A stretch of 64,000 nt of DNA, taken from positions 298,398 through 362,397 of the forward strand of contig CAJNOI010000088.1 of the NCBI GenBank assembly GCA_905250115.1, read 5' to 3'. The stretch's first letter is position 1. Each line of letters starts with the position of its first letter. This DNA is from Adineta steineri. Taxonomy: Eukaryota > Rotifera > Eurotatoria > Adinetida > Adinetidae. Position numbers and translations under genes: made by a program. Below the pieces are notes generated by a model that saw only the letters and a program-made list of their open reading frames with translations, made no database searches and had not been told where the DNA came from. Below, piece after piece: positions 1 to 25,952 of this stretch.

Positions 1-218
1 ATGATAAAAGGGTCAATGAACGATGAGCATAGGAACTTTAAGCACATGAGTGTTTAAGTCCATAATATCGATAAAAACAAAGAAAGTCAAGGCAGATATG
101 AATCGACATGGATACAGGAATCTATCAATGTCATGTTTTCCGGGCCAGCGCCCTCATCCACACTCAGATGCTTGTGCTCATCGTTTCGGTTCCCCTGATT
201 CTTTCTTGTTTGTTTTAC

Positions 219-324
219 CTAACGATGTCGGTTGTATTGTTGCTGATGCAACTGTTTCTTGTTGAACTGGTGTTGTTTGCTCAGCTGATGGCACTGAACT
301 GTTTTCTGTATTATTATTATTCAT
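219..324 (-). CDS. Possible first exon of an unidentified gene running off the left edge
   Basis: On the minus strand an ATG at 322-324 opens a frame rich in Asn, Thr, Gln and Ser that begins MNNNNTENSS. It can be read to a plausible splice donor (TTAG followed by GTAAAAC) just below 219; without splicing it stops at 178. The low-complexity start resembles other disordered N-termini in this window, but there is no domain and the rest would lie outside. This is a weak call: it could also be chance coding in AT-rich DNA. Confidence 0.22.
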
Positions 325-684
325 TATAAATATGTCGATAATCAAAAATTGATAAATAAATGATCTGAAAGAAAACAATTAATTGTTTTTTTTAGTCGAT
401 ATTTAGAAAAATAGTATGAAGTAAAGAAGCAAAAAAAATGTTGTTTTTTTTTATGAATGATATAAAGGACAGCAAGAAATAAGACAAACACAATCTGATT
501 GCAAGAAATAAGGAGAAAGTGACAAAAAAAAAACAATAATATATTGAGTTTGTATTGTACAGAGACGGAAGAAAGAAAACGACCTGATTTTGAACTCGAA
601 CAATCGAGAGAAGAAGAAGACACCAACAATAAGATAATGAAATCACTGTATTCACAGACGAATAATATATAATGATAGATTGTT
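325..684. other. Gene-free spacer, 3' side of the TAO kinase gene
   Basis: This AT-rich stretch with A and T runs follows the kinase stop codon on the minus strand and probably includes its 3' UTR. I see no coding exon, RNA gene or repeat. Confidence 0.5.
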
Positions 685-7335
<6,651 letters not shown>

Positions 7336-8936
7336 TATTATTTTTTTACGAAAAAAAAATTAATCACTCAATATTTATGTTTTTGAGTACATCTATAATA
7401 AAAAACAGAAAATGAAAAGAAAGATGTCATGTGAATGAATCATTTTATCGTTCGTTTCAAGTGAATAAATCATTCCTTCTTTCCTTCCATTACCATTTTC
7501 TTGTTCAACAAATAGGCTTTTTTTCTCTCTATCTCCATCTTCATTCTTGAATAATTCATATATAATTGTTGACAAAGAGGACGCTACCTAACGAGAGAAA
7601 AAAAATTTTTTTTATTTTATTATTTAAAATACTTTTGAAAACTTTCAATATTAAGTCATACATTAAATTATGAGATTCTCTTATTCATTCAATATATATT
7701 ACCTAATGTCATTTTTATTGACATATGATTATTAAACAGTAGAATGATAAGGATAAGATTCTTACAGAATTTCTTTTGTGTTATGAAACAGTCATTTTTC
7801 GCAATAACTACTTCAACTATTGAATAGATAGAGAACTAAATCTTTTTACTTAGTAATATACTGAGTTAAACTTTGCAAGAAATATCTATGTCAAAAGCAA
7901 TTATCTTGACTTTTGGAGATTTATTAAGTAGATCGAGGCAACATATATGACATTAATATAATAACACTCTACAAGGATGTTTTGATTGACTACATATGAA
8001 TAAAGAATGTAACATTAATAAAAGATATTAGTATATTTATTATGAGAATAGAAATGAACTAAAATTTATAGATGCTAATATAAACTTCTATGTTTACTTC
8101 ATTGTACTGTTTAACATAGAAATGAAGTTTAATTTATGATTATTTATAAAAAAAATCATTTTAGAGTACGAATTTCATTCAGTGAGTATCTATCAAGTTA
8201 TTAAATGACTTGTCTGCCCATCAATATTGATCATCGTTTTAACGAAGATTGATATACATAGTTTATTATTCATGATTATCATTTTATGTAAGCAATCTTA
8301 TTGAAATTATTCTCTCCAGGCTATAGTTTCGTCGAAATATGTACACATATATTTTTAAACTGTCAATATTTGTAAAACCTGATATATTCGAAAACGAAGA
8401 GTGTTATCTATTATCGGTCACAGACATATTTCACATAACTGATAAGAATGTCCTTTATTATAAATTTAAGAATAGATAAATTAAAATCTCTCTGCTACTC
8501 TTAAATTGTATTTAATATCACAAAAGTATAATACTGTTTCTGTTAAATTTGTTTTTTTACCTTAAAAAGTATTACAATAAATGAATCGTTTTGTGCACGT
8601 TTTTTTGTTTTGTTTCGAAATCATCTGAACACGGTACAAATAAATGAAAATCAACAATTTGCGCATACATAAAAAAAGAACACAAAAGCACATGTCTTTA
8701 TATTCACTGTACAAAATAAAAAATAGGAAAAAAAAGAAACAAACAAAACCAATTTGAAAGTATTTTAATAGCCAATCCGAGCACAAATTTAATTGAAGCA
8801 TAGGATCTTTTCTTTTTCTTCTTCTGTTGAAGTTATATTTATGTGTATGTGTTTATTTTTGATTATACACTAGAAAAGCACCGGAGAGAAAAAAAACAAA
8901 CAAATCACAATTTAGCAGATTCTGTTCTTTATCAAA
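7336..8936. other. Intergenic, between USP32-like 3' end and TAO kinase start
   Basis: The 1.6 kb spacer should hold the kinase promoter and 5' UTR on its left and the USP32-like 3' UTR on its right. It is AT-rich with homopolymer runs. Short frames at 7393-7575 and 8562-8801 lack domain content and look like chance. I see no RNA gene or mobile element. Confidence 0.5.
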
Positions 8937-15406
<6,470 letters not shown>

Positions 15407-17994
15407 GATTAGATTTTATTCTCATTTCATTATATATTTACTAGAAAGATTTTAAGATATAATTAAAAAAATACAATAATAATTATCTATTTGAAGTCGT
15501 CAGCGATTACTATATTGGCTATCTCGTTAAGCAAATAAAATTAATCCTAGGTTTTTATTAGATTTTGAAAAGAGCGCCATCTTTTGCTTCATATGTGAAC
15601 GTTATTATTATTACATGTTTCAGATATGACGTGTCTAACATTGAGAATTCTGCAAAAATAGTTAAAGAAAACAGGTAGACATCGTAGTCAATATTTATTT
15701 TTTGAAAGCAGACCGAAATGAAAAAGTAACAACTATATTTACTCTTGACAAAATTGATTGTGAGTTATCGGCAACATAATAGAAAGTGTAGACTTAAAAT
15801 TCCTATTATCTTTTGTTATTGAAATATAACGGAATTGTATTTATAAATTAATGTACGCTGAGATACAGCAGGAAATAGCAGTACTGCTATCTCAGTATGA
15901 ATTTTAGCAAATAAAACTTTACTGGTAGATTTTGAACTGAAGAAATTTGGATTTAAAAATATGTTGTCAATTAGTTCCTTTGTAAGATTAAAATATCCTA
16001 TTTCTATTAATTTACTTAGGGTCATTCAAAAGTAGTGGCGGAGGTACTTTTATTTCTTATAAAAAGTTTTAAAAAATCCTTTCTGTGTGAATAGATAGAG
16101 CATCTTTCACTCGATTATATGATACTTCGACTAATATTATGATCCTAAATTGTCATTTATACTGGTAGCAAGTTTAAATTTCAGTTTTCAAATCGTTAGT
16201 ATGTTTGTATTAATAACCAAAATATGCTATCAGACGCACCATGATAAACTCTACAATCCACACAGCAATACATATTATAATTGTTTTTGAAAAAAATAAA
16301 ATATGATACGACTAGTTTATGCAGCATTAAAAATCGTTCGCTCAAAGTTTTGCTCATTCTAGAAACAAAAAGCAGAATGATAGAACAAGCGATCATATGT
16401 AAATTGTAGAACTTCTCATGCTACATCTAATGACACGTTTTTATATTTAATACAGCGTATTAACGGATACAAAATGCAAATATTTACCTTATACTACCGG
16501 TACAAATGATAGCGAAACAAATCTTATCTGGAATTTATTATCACAATATTAGTCGAAGTATGGTGAAATCTTATAGAAAAGCAGAGCGGAAGATGCTTTA
16601 TCTATCCATAAAAAAACTACCTCCGCCACTACTTTTCAATAACCTTAAGTAGATCATTTTCATGAAAAATAATCTTATCTCAATTGAGAATATCGAATGC
16701 TAATAGTATTACCTTTTGTTACATATGTGCCAAGATTGAATTACCGGAACTTTACTGGTATCCATCCTGACTCCTACTTCATTCTGAATAATATCTCAAT
16801 GTACTTTTAGCTAATTATGATAGAAATTAAATCACAGTATTTTCAAGTATATTCTTGAAATATTAGTGTTACAGATACTGATTTTATGAAGATTCATTAG
16901 CCTTTAAATATAGTATCTTAATTAACTACTAACTTATTTTAATGATGCTCTGTTTTGTATTAGATTTATTTCATACATATTTTTTCAGATTACACTAGTC
17001 ACCTGACAGTTAATTCTTAACAAGTCATAAAGAACATACTACGTACCTTTACATAGTTCAGTTGAGTCATATAATTCGGCACGAGTTAAGTACATCATAA
17101 AGAGCATCTACCGGTAAACGTGATGTAGTGTAATATATTTAAATAAATATTTACAACTATGTCTATGAAATTCATTGATTAATGATAGATTAGAAAGTCT
17201 CACATGAATAACATTCTTTTTACAATATACACTCTATTAATGTAATTATGTCATTCAAGTAATTGGAAAAGAATGTGTTGATTTGAAAGCTTTATAATAT
17301 TATTAAAGTAACTTTGAAAAAAATCTATCCAGTCTTTGAATCAATCAATTGATAATTGTATTTCATGTACATCAAAATAAAATCGTTTTTATGTCATTTT
17401 GACTTGTAACAATGAATCAATTCATATGTACAAAACGAATTAATCTTAACAAACTCATTTTTCATATTGTTAAACAGAATAAAATCTATAACATTATGAT
17501 AAATAATTTATTCATTTCTCTTGTTATTACGACATGCTATGTGCTGTATGACGAGGCAAAAAGAAAGAGAGAAAAGAAATACTAAAGCGCCTTCTCGTTT
17601 TCTTTTTCTCTTCAGATGACATGAGTACTAACGTCTTGTTTGACAATAATTAATATTCAAAATTATTTTTATTATAACTAAGAGAAATATCATAGCAAAA
17701 TAACCCTATTATTCTACACAAAAATGAAACAAAATTTTCTTTTCGAAAAAATATTTAATATTAAAATTAGTTATGCACTCTTATTTATTTTTTTCATGAA
17801 TGACCTGTCATGCGTTACATTTAATCAATACATATATTTTTTATCTTAAGCAAGGTTAGTTTTGACATGTCTGTATTGATAAGGCTAAGAGAACATGTAT
17901 GATTTATAGTGATATTAAATAAGAATTATGTAGTTTCTTTTCAACGCATTTTATTCTTTTTTGTAGACATTTAGTTGACCTATCAAAATAACAA
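15407..17994. other. Intergenic, divergent promoters of USP32-like and ORP genes
   Basis: This 2.6 kb AT-rich spacer separates two genes read away from each other, so both promoters probably lie here. A strong acceptor-like TTTTTTGTAG at about 17957-17966, just before the ORP start, suggests a 5' UTR intron. Apart from the mariner-like element (16015-16649) I see no gene. Confidence 0.5.
16015..16649. mobile_element. Mariner/Tc1-like non-autonomous element
   Basis: The terminal inverted repeats are about 31 bp. The left end begins CTTAGGGTCATTCAAAAG and the right end, read inward on the minus strand, CTTAAGGTTATTGAAAAG; both continue with TAGTGGCGGAGGTA. TA lies on both sides (16013-16014 and 16650-16651), the target duplication of the mariner/Tc1 superfamily. 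The 635-bp body has only short frames and no recognisable transposase, so it is a deletion derivative or MITE. Confidence 0.8.
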
Positions 17995-20900
17995 ATGGAT
18001 GATGACTTCTACGATGCCGATGGTATTTAAATAATATTAAACTAGTTCTTTATATCGAATGATACATCTTTCAAAATATTTTATTAAATTGATTTCGGGG
18101 ATACAATGTGAAAAATATTCTTTCGTTTACTTTTGTTGAAAGTAAATCCTAAGCTAAAATAATCGAGATCTCTCACAAATCAAAATTCTAAGTATGTGTA
18201 GTTTTAAATACTTAGATGAAAAATTCTATAAATAGTTTATTCTCCATAAACTTACTATAAGTTGAACAAGAAGTATAAGTTTTCTACTGTATCTGTCTAC
18301 AGTTTCTAATACGATATAACCATTTTACTAGTAACAAGAAGCCATAATTTTGAAGTATAAGTCTTTAGTTCACTTGTTTTTATTAGAAATGAATTCATAG
18401 AAGAGATTATTTTGTAAAGATTTTATAGGTACTACAGTGACGGATTCAGAAAAACTATTTTCTAGGTAATATAGTATCCTTTTTGATGCTTTTTTCCGAG
18501 AAAAGAAAGAGAGAATGATCGAATCGTCAGCCTCTGATAGACAAATCAGATAGAAAGAAACTATTTGCTATAATAAAACAACATAATCTTCAAGAATAAG
18601 AAAGAAAAGATATGTTTTTGATTTAATACAACAATAATTGTATTTATATAATTTGATCTAATCAAATGAAGATTTTCTTTTACTGAATTTACCCTACTCT
18701 GAATAATCAAAACAAAGACAAATATGTGGGGAATATTTTGAAAGTATTTAAACAAATAATTGTGTTTTTATTATTATACAGATGTGGATCATTATACCAA
18801 TGGTATTCGACGAGATTTATCAAAAGCATGGAATAATCTTGCACAAAAACAATTTGGTCGGTATGTTTATTTCATCTAAGAATGATTCATCATGCAGAAA
18901 AATACGCGTGATTTAAAACGATTAACTAAATTACTAACTATCTTTGTTCTTTGATACAATAATATAAAAGAGAATGATATAAAACATCGTTTAGATTTAT
19001 TCGATATATGCATTACTTTTCCGGATGAGTGCGCAGATAAATCCATGCAAAAGTATATTCTTTATAATTACTATTATTCACCACTATATCATTATTTTTT
19101 TTTCTTCTGTTCTTTATGTATTCGAAATAACGTATTTGAAGAGAGACGAGTATTTCTTTTTCTTTTTATCAACCATTATAAACCGAGTTATAAAGTACAT
19201 TATTTATTCATTGCATATAAAAGTATTTCTAGAAAACACAGATTTTACTTTTTTTATCATGGCATCTGCGGAAAGTCTTTATTCGACTTTACAGAAAAGT
19301 GGGCATAGGTAAGTAACTTTCATATTCTATTTACATTGAATATTATACAGTCACTAGTCGTCTATGTGTCAAGGAGTATAAATCCTATAATAGTTTTGAC
19401 TTGTCCTAGATAAAATGAGACAAATTTCATTTTCTTTATTTTGAATTTAGAACAAAACTTCCAGTACCAATGTTTGATCGATCACAAATAAGTATTTGGA
19501 GTATACTTAAACAATGTATTGGAAAAGTATACATATCTATACAAATATTAAAGTGTAAATTATTAGAAAAATATTTTTAGGAATTATCGAAAATAACAAT
19601 GCCAATTGTTTGGAATGAACCTGTTTCATTTTTAGAACGTTTTGCAGAAAATGTTCTTTATTCTTATTTACTTGATAAAGCTGATGAATGCACTGATCCA
19701 ATTATGAGAATGCAGGTACTTTAAAAATCAAAGATTATTACGTTCTAGAACAGTTATATCTCTTACATAGTATAAAACATAATGAATCCTAAAATATTCG
19801 ATCAATTAAATTCTGTTTTTTTAATATATTATTATATTTTTCTTAAAAGTATGTTGCTGCATTTGCTGCATCATCCATTGCAAGTAATATTGATCGTTTA
19901 TCAAAACCATTCAATCCATTACTTGGTGAAACATATGAATATGATGGGTTAGATAATATTTATTTAGTATTTCTTTCTTTATTTTATATTTATTTGTTTA
20001 TATTAGTGATGATTTACCACATCGTTTTGTATGTGAACAAGTAAGTCATCATCCGCCAGTAAGTGCATTCGTATGTGAATCAAAAGATAATGGTGCTCGA
20101 TGGAAATTTTATGGAAGTATATTACCAAAAGCTAAATTTTCTGTTAAAAATATGGAAGTTAATCCAAAAGGATTATTAACACTTGAACTTAAACGGTATT
20201 TTTTCACAATTAAATAGTTAAAAATCTTTTAAAAGATTTCGATATATTTATAGACATAAAGAAGTTTATACTTGGGAAAGTGTAACATGTACAGTTCATA
20301 ATATTGTTGTTGGTCGACTTTGGTTTGAATATGTAAGATTATTTTAGAATTAATCTTAATAAAAATCTATATATATTTTACTATTATAGCATGGTACTAC
20401 AGAAATTGTTAATCATACAAATAAAATCAAAGCAATATTAAATTTTAAACCATATTCATGGTCATCAAAAGAATTACATAAAATTGAAGGTTATATTGTT
20501 GATTCTCAGTAAGAAATTGGGTTTTTCGTTAAGTAATATATAAGATCGATTCTGTTTTTTTGTTAGTAAAAAAAAAGTACGTGGTTTATATGGATATTGG
20601 TCAGAAGCATTATATTCAATTGATATCGATCATTTTGAGTCATTTCTGAAACAACAAAAAAAAGATGCAAAACAAGCATCAAAAAATCCTCCACAACGTA
20701 CTACAAATTCAGCATCATCAAGTGATAATGGTGATCCAGATGAAGAAGTACCTGATGTTGATTTATCACATGAACAACTTAATCTTCCTCCTAATTCTAT
20801 TACACTTTGGCGAATTATACCTAAATTAGATTATGCAAATCAAGTAAAGAATAAAAAAAAAGAATTTATTTATAAAGTAAACGTTGTTGTGTTTTTTTTA

Positions 20901-21288
20901 GTATTACAATTTTTCAGTATATACTATGGCACTTAATGAATGGACTGAAGAGGATCAAAAAACACGGCCACCATTACCACCAACAGATTCACGATTTCGT
21001 CCTGATATTCGTCAAATGGAAGACGGTAATATTGATAAAGCTGGAGATGAAAAAAATCGTCTTGAAGAAAAACAACGTCTAGCAAGAAGTACAATGGAAA
21101 AACGTCGAGAAGAATGGCAACCAAGGTATGTTTATAATTGATTGTTACAATTATATGAACTTTTTCGTTTTCTTTTACATATTAGATGGTTTCGTCTTGC
21201 TAAACATGAAATAACCGGACAAGAAGTATGGGTATCAAATGAAAAATATTGGCAACGAAATTGGTCAAACTGTCCAGACATTTATTAA
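17995..21288 (+). CDS. Oxysterol-binding-protein-related protein, short ORP1/ORP2 type
   Basis: Best model: exons 17995-18022, 18782-18860, 19276-19308, 19451-19526, 19581-19715, 19850-19947, 20007-20195, 20254-20332, 20390-20508, 20567-20843, 20902-21125 and 21186-21288, giving 1440 nt and 479 aa, the length of vertebrate ORP2. The lipid-binding ORD domain fills most of it, with the family signature [12 protein letters not shown] at residues 160-171, NPLLGETYE before it and the typical C-terminal end NWSNCPDIY. It has no PH or ankyrin region. The first residues [10 protein letters not shown] form an acidic FFAT-like motif, which in this family binds VAP proteins at the ER. It should move sterols or phosphoinositides at membrane contacts. 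The third exon is the least certain; a conflicting candidate exon ends at 19052. Confidence 0.93.
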
Positions 21289-23399
21289 TATTAGTGATTT
21301 TATTTTCGACGGTGCTCATTTTCTTTTCTCGCATGGCTATTTTTGTTTTTGAATGTAATTTCAATGCATAGATAGACTTTTTTTTATAGTTGAATATAAT
21401 TTCAATCATCATATATATATATATACTCGAATTTATTCGGAACTAAACAGATAAAGAAGATTTTATATTATCAACAAATATAACACAGTTATCCCTAAAT
21501 AATGCAATTTATCTAATTAATATTCTGTTGAAAGACGTACATGTTTCTTTCATAGATAGTCCAAAGAATTCTCGATTTAATTTTTCATAAAAAATATGCT
21601 AATATAATTATAAAATATTACTATTTGTAATTGAGAAGTCTTGTAGTATGTTGATGAATATAGGGGCGCTAGATCAATCCATCGCATTATTCTTTTGTTG
21701 TGTATTTCTCTTTTCGGCGTTTGATATTGTAAAGGACAGAAAGATTACTCAAATCATCAGTGTTAACTGAAACATAATTTTTTTAGCCAGCGAAATAAGA
21801 TCATGAAACTGAGACAATTAAACCAAGATAGACTAGATAATAGAATGTATTAATTTAAAAATCAGCGTAACTAATCAAAGGTCGAAACAGACATGGCTCA
21901 TATCCTTCTAGGTCGTGAAGACAAACCAAAAATGAATTTTATCGTACATTTAACGAACGAATTGTATAATTAGTTCATGGAGAGTGTAAGCAATCTCGAA
22001 TCTGTCAATAGCTGAAAAATGTTTCTGCCAAAATCTTACTCCGATTAATATCAACTTGGCCTCCATCATTTTCTCATTATTCATTTTGTTTATAATCGAC
22101 GATACTAAAGTAAATAAAACATCTATAAGATATCACTCTTACTCGTTCGAAAAAGAATTATGATAATAGAATTATGCGATCAATTGTCATGCGACGATTT
22201 GATCAGTCACCATTAAAACATATGCAATAGAAATATTTGCTTGCAAATAATATATCGTATAAGTTCATTCGAATAGGTAAAGTTATAAAAAAATTAATTC
22301 TCTTGCTCTATTCAAACAATATCTTCTCTTCAGATACAATATTAGACATATCAGCAATTCTCAAGCAGATTTCTTAACAAAAATAAAGAAACTGATCATA
22401 AAACGCTGATACATCAATTATTTCAAAAAGTATTTTTGTATAGATATCAAGACTACAAAAAATAGTACATTTCTTTTAAATACTATAATACTTACATCAT
22501 ACCTTTCAGTTTTATCTTATGCATATATTGTTCATCTATACAACCCATGTACATGTAAATCATTGACCTGTAATTATACGCATGAATTATTCGTATGCAT
22601 CGTTCATTTCTGAAGTATGAATATATTTTTACTAATACGTACATATCGATAAAACTTACCCTACGTAAACTGAATAATAGTGTGGATGTGGATATTGTAT
22701 TCACCTTGCATCCACACCCGCAAATAGTATTAGACATACACAACAACACTATGACAATAGTCTGCATATAAAAAACCCTTTCATCCATAACTTTTATCTT
22801 ACATTATTGAGTTTTCCGGTAAAAAAAGTCGAACGTATCAGATTTTTTGAGGTTGTAAGCAATCAAAAATGAGTTTTTTTTTACATAAAAATTTAAAATG
22901 TAAAAATGGTATACCATACAATTGATAGAGTTTTTCACGCTCTATCGAATGATATACCATACGATTTTCTCCCATTTTTTATAACTTCTATCTAAAAAAC
23001 TAGAAAATTTTTGAAAATCACTTCAGGGCTTAAAAGTTTTAATTAATTAATAACTTCGTCAGGTATATTATTGAAGGTATTCTCTACAAACTGTCAAAAT
23101 TTTAAGGTATGTTTATAGAAGGACCCCCTCCCCCCTTAAATGATATATTCTGTAATACACATTCAGAAATTGATCGAAACGTCGTCGAGCATACTTTACG
23201 TTCTGTTTCATCTGTGCTTTTACCTGAAAGAATAGAAAAAAAGATTATATAAGAAAAGTAGGCACTATAGAAATGACCATGACATATACTATACATTTTG
23301 TTATTTTGAAGTATGCTTTTATGATAGTATAAATACAACGTTATTTCTTTAGTTTATTCATTAAATTTAAATATAAACACATCTTCGATACAAATCAAT
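21289..23399. other. Intergenic, between ORP and ABCG genes
   Basis: This 2.1 kb spacer contains the ORP 3' UTR and probably the ABCG promoter. It includes a TA run near 21412-21424 and a telomere-like hairpin at 22680-22721. No convincing exon or RNA gene is visible. Confidence 0.5.
22680..22721. repeat. Telomere-like G-rich hairpin element (b)
   Basis: The left end GTGTGGATGTGGATA is complementary to the right end ATCCACACCCGC. Its core GGATATTGTATTCACCTTGC matches element (a) at 12689-12744 read on the other strand, so the two are related copies rather than chance hairpins. Confidence 0.55.
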
Positions 23400-25556
23400 A
23401 TGCCATCTTTTCAAGTAGTTGATACTTATGTCAATGAAGGATTCAAGGATACAGCAGAAAAAATTGATTCTTATCCACAAAAAGAACATATTATAGAAAT
23501 GCGTGATGGTGATACATTACAAGTTGAAATGTCTGTTGATGAAGCTCAAACATTAGCAACATTATCACCGCGTATTACAGTTACATTTCATAATGTTTCT
23601 AAAGTTATTAATGTTCCTGCTAAAATGATTGATCCATCATCAAAAGAACGGTTTATTGAACGAAAATTACTTGATCAAGTTTCTGGACAAATTCAACCAG
23701 GACAAGTAGTTGCAATTATGGGTCCATCAGGTTGTGGAAAAACTACATTACTGAATACTTTAGCTGGTCGAGCATTGAATGGTGTTACTGGTAATGTATG
23801 GTTTAATGATCAAAGTTATGATAGAAGTATGAAACGAAAACTAGCTTATGTTCTTCAACAAGATTTATTTTTTGAAAAACTTACTGTTAAACAACAACTA
23901 ACATATACCGGTTTACTTCGATTATCCAATCATTTATCTAGAAGAGATAAATTAGCTCAAGTTGAGAAAATTATTGATCAATTACATATTCGAGGGTGTG
24001 CAAATACTCCTATTACGTTGATATCTGGTGGTGAAAAAAAACGTGTTAATATAGGAACAGAATTATTGACAAATCCAAGTGTTATTTTTCTTGATGGTAA
24101 GTGTAATAACTGTATTATTGATTATAAGTAATTCTATATTTTTCTTATACATATAGAACCTACATCTGGTTTGGATAGTACATCAGCTGTAGCATTAATA
24201 CATGTTCTTCGTGAATTAGCTATGCAGGGTAAAACAATTATTACTTCTATTCATCAACCTTCATCACAAATTTTTCAATCGTTTGATCAATTTATTCTTT
24301 TAGCTGACGGAAAAACTATCTTTATGGTAACTATTATAATCTATTTTATTCTATGAAAACTTATTTTTTTTCTATAGGGTAAACCATCGAATGCTCTTCC
24401 TTATTTTGCTACGTTAGGACATCATTCACCACCACAATATAATCCAGCTGATTATGTTATGGATCTTGTTAATCAAGATATGAAAATTCGAGAAGAACTT
24501 AAAGAAGCATATCTTCAAAATAAAATAAATACAAACGTCAAAACTATATCTAATCAATTACAAAAACAACAACAATATCAATATTCAACAGCTGGTAGAC
24601 AATATCTATTAGCTGAACCATCTGGAGATGTCGCAGATCTAACCAATCCAGATAATGTTAATTTAATTCCATCTAAACATGAAAGTAAATGGCCAGTAGG
24701 ATTTTTACCACAATTATTAATTCTTTTTTCACGTGCATTTCGATTATCTGGAAAAGATCAATTTACACGTCTTAGTTTTATACAAGCAATATGTATATCT
24801 GTAATAACTGGTTTATGTTGGTTTAGAATGGATTTTGCTGAAAATACAATACCTGATCGATCATCATATATTTTTTTCATAATGGTATTTTGGCCAATGA
24901 ATACATTATTCGGTGGTTTATTATCATTTCCATTAGAACGTGATGTTATTGAAAAAGAACGTGCAAGTGGTTCATATCGTTTATCATCTTATTTTCTTGC
25001 TAAATCATTAGCTGAAGGTCCATTAAAACTTATTTTACCAACATTATTTCTTATAATTTCTTATTGGATCGCAAATGTTAATAACAATTTTGGTATATTT
25101 CTTGCTATTGTTGCTTTTCAACTTCTATCAATTCTTGTTGCTGAATCACTTGGTCTTCTTTTGGGTGCAACAATGAAAAATTTAGAACAAGCAATTACAG
25201 CAGCTACGATACTTATTATGAGTTTAATGTTAGTCGGCGGATTCTATGTTCGAAATTTACCACATTGGTTAGGTGTATGGGGAAAATGGGTATCATTTTT
25301 CAAATATTCTTATGATGCATGTCTTCAACTACAATTCAATGGTCGACATCATTATAAATGTGTAGATGGATCATATGTACCTTTATGTCGAAATAATTCT
25401 AATGGTACATTTGCTAGTGAAGAGGCATTACAATATTTTGATATAGGTCTCAGTATTGGTCTCAACTTCTTAGTACTTTTTGGAATGTTTGTTGGCTTTC
25501 GGTTTCTTGCATATCTTTCATTACGATTTATAAAAAATAATTCTGGCCGTACATAA
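23400..25556 (+). CDS. ABC transporter, subfamily G (White/ABCG half-transporter)
   Basis: Three exons, 23400-24096, 24157-24326 and 24378-25556, encode 681 aa, the normal size of an ABCG half-transporter. The ATPase domain comes first, as in all ABCG proteins: Walker A GPSGCGKT (108-115), the signature SGGEKKR near 209, and Walker [17 protein letters not shown] from 228, which spans the first intron. A hydrophobic C-terminal half with about six membrane segments follows, with Cys residues in the last external loop. ABCG half-transporters dimerise to export lipids, sterols or xenobiotics; the substrate cannot be read from the sequence. Residue order and length resemble the ABCG2 group more than the eye-pigment group, but this is not certain. 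It converges on the next gene with a 396-bp gap. Confidence 0.95.
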
Positions 25557-25952
25557 TTGTAAAGCGTATACTTTTTCTTTTGCTTACATGTATCATAAAA
25601 TTTCATTTTTTTCAATATAAACTCAAAATATATGTAAATATCTTATGATATGGCTATAGTCAAGTTGACCTGATTATTGTTTACTTTCATTTACTCTTAT
25701 ATATATAAGGTTATGTTTTTGTACACTTCTCCTTTAACTTATTTTTTGTTTATCATTTATCAGTGTCGTACTAGATAATGAATAACGATTAAAATATAGT
25801 TTATGTCGATTTTTGATATATGAGAATTGCACATTCCATTCGTTTTTACAACGTCTGTAAAACAAATCAAGTGTTAACCTTTAGCTTAGAAAAAAAATAA
25901 ACGGGTTTATTCGAAGAAAACAAACCCGATCGATAAAAAAAATAAAAAATGT
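25557..25952. other. Convergent 3' ends of ABCG and the membrane-protein gene
   Basis: This 396-bp spacer must hold both 3' UTRs. It is AT-rich and no other feature is seen. Confidence 0.5.

Noticed and set aside
7393..7575. 60-codon minus-strand frame just upstream of the TAO kinase start
   Set aside because: Ends in an aromatic low-complexity tail, has no domain, and lies where a 5' UTR or promoter is expected.
16196..16396. 66-codon minus-strand frame inside the mariner-like element
   Set aside because: Lacks the DDD/DDE blocks and HTH region of a transposase; too short to be more than chance or a relic.
19025..19312. Overlapping plus-strand frames of 87-95 codons near ORP exon 3
   Set aside because: They run through an intron; only the last ~33 nt fit the ORP frame.
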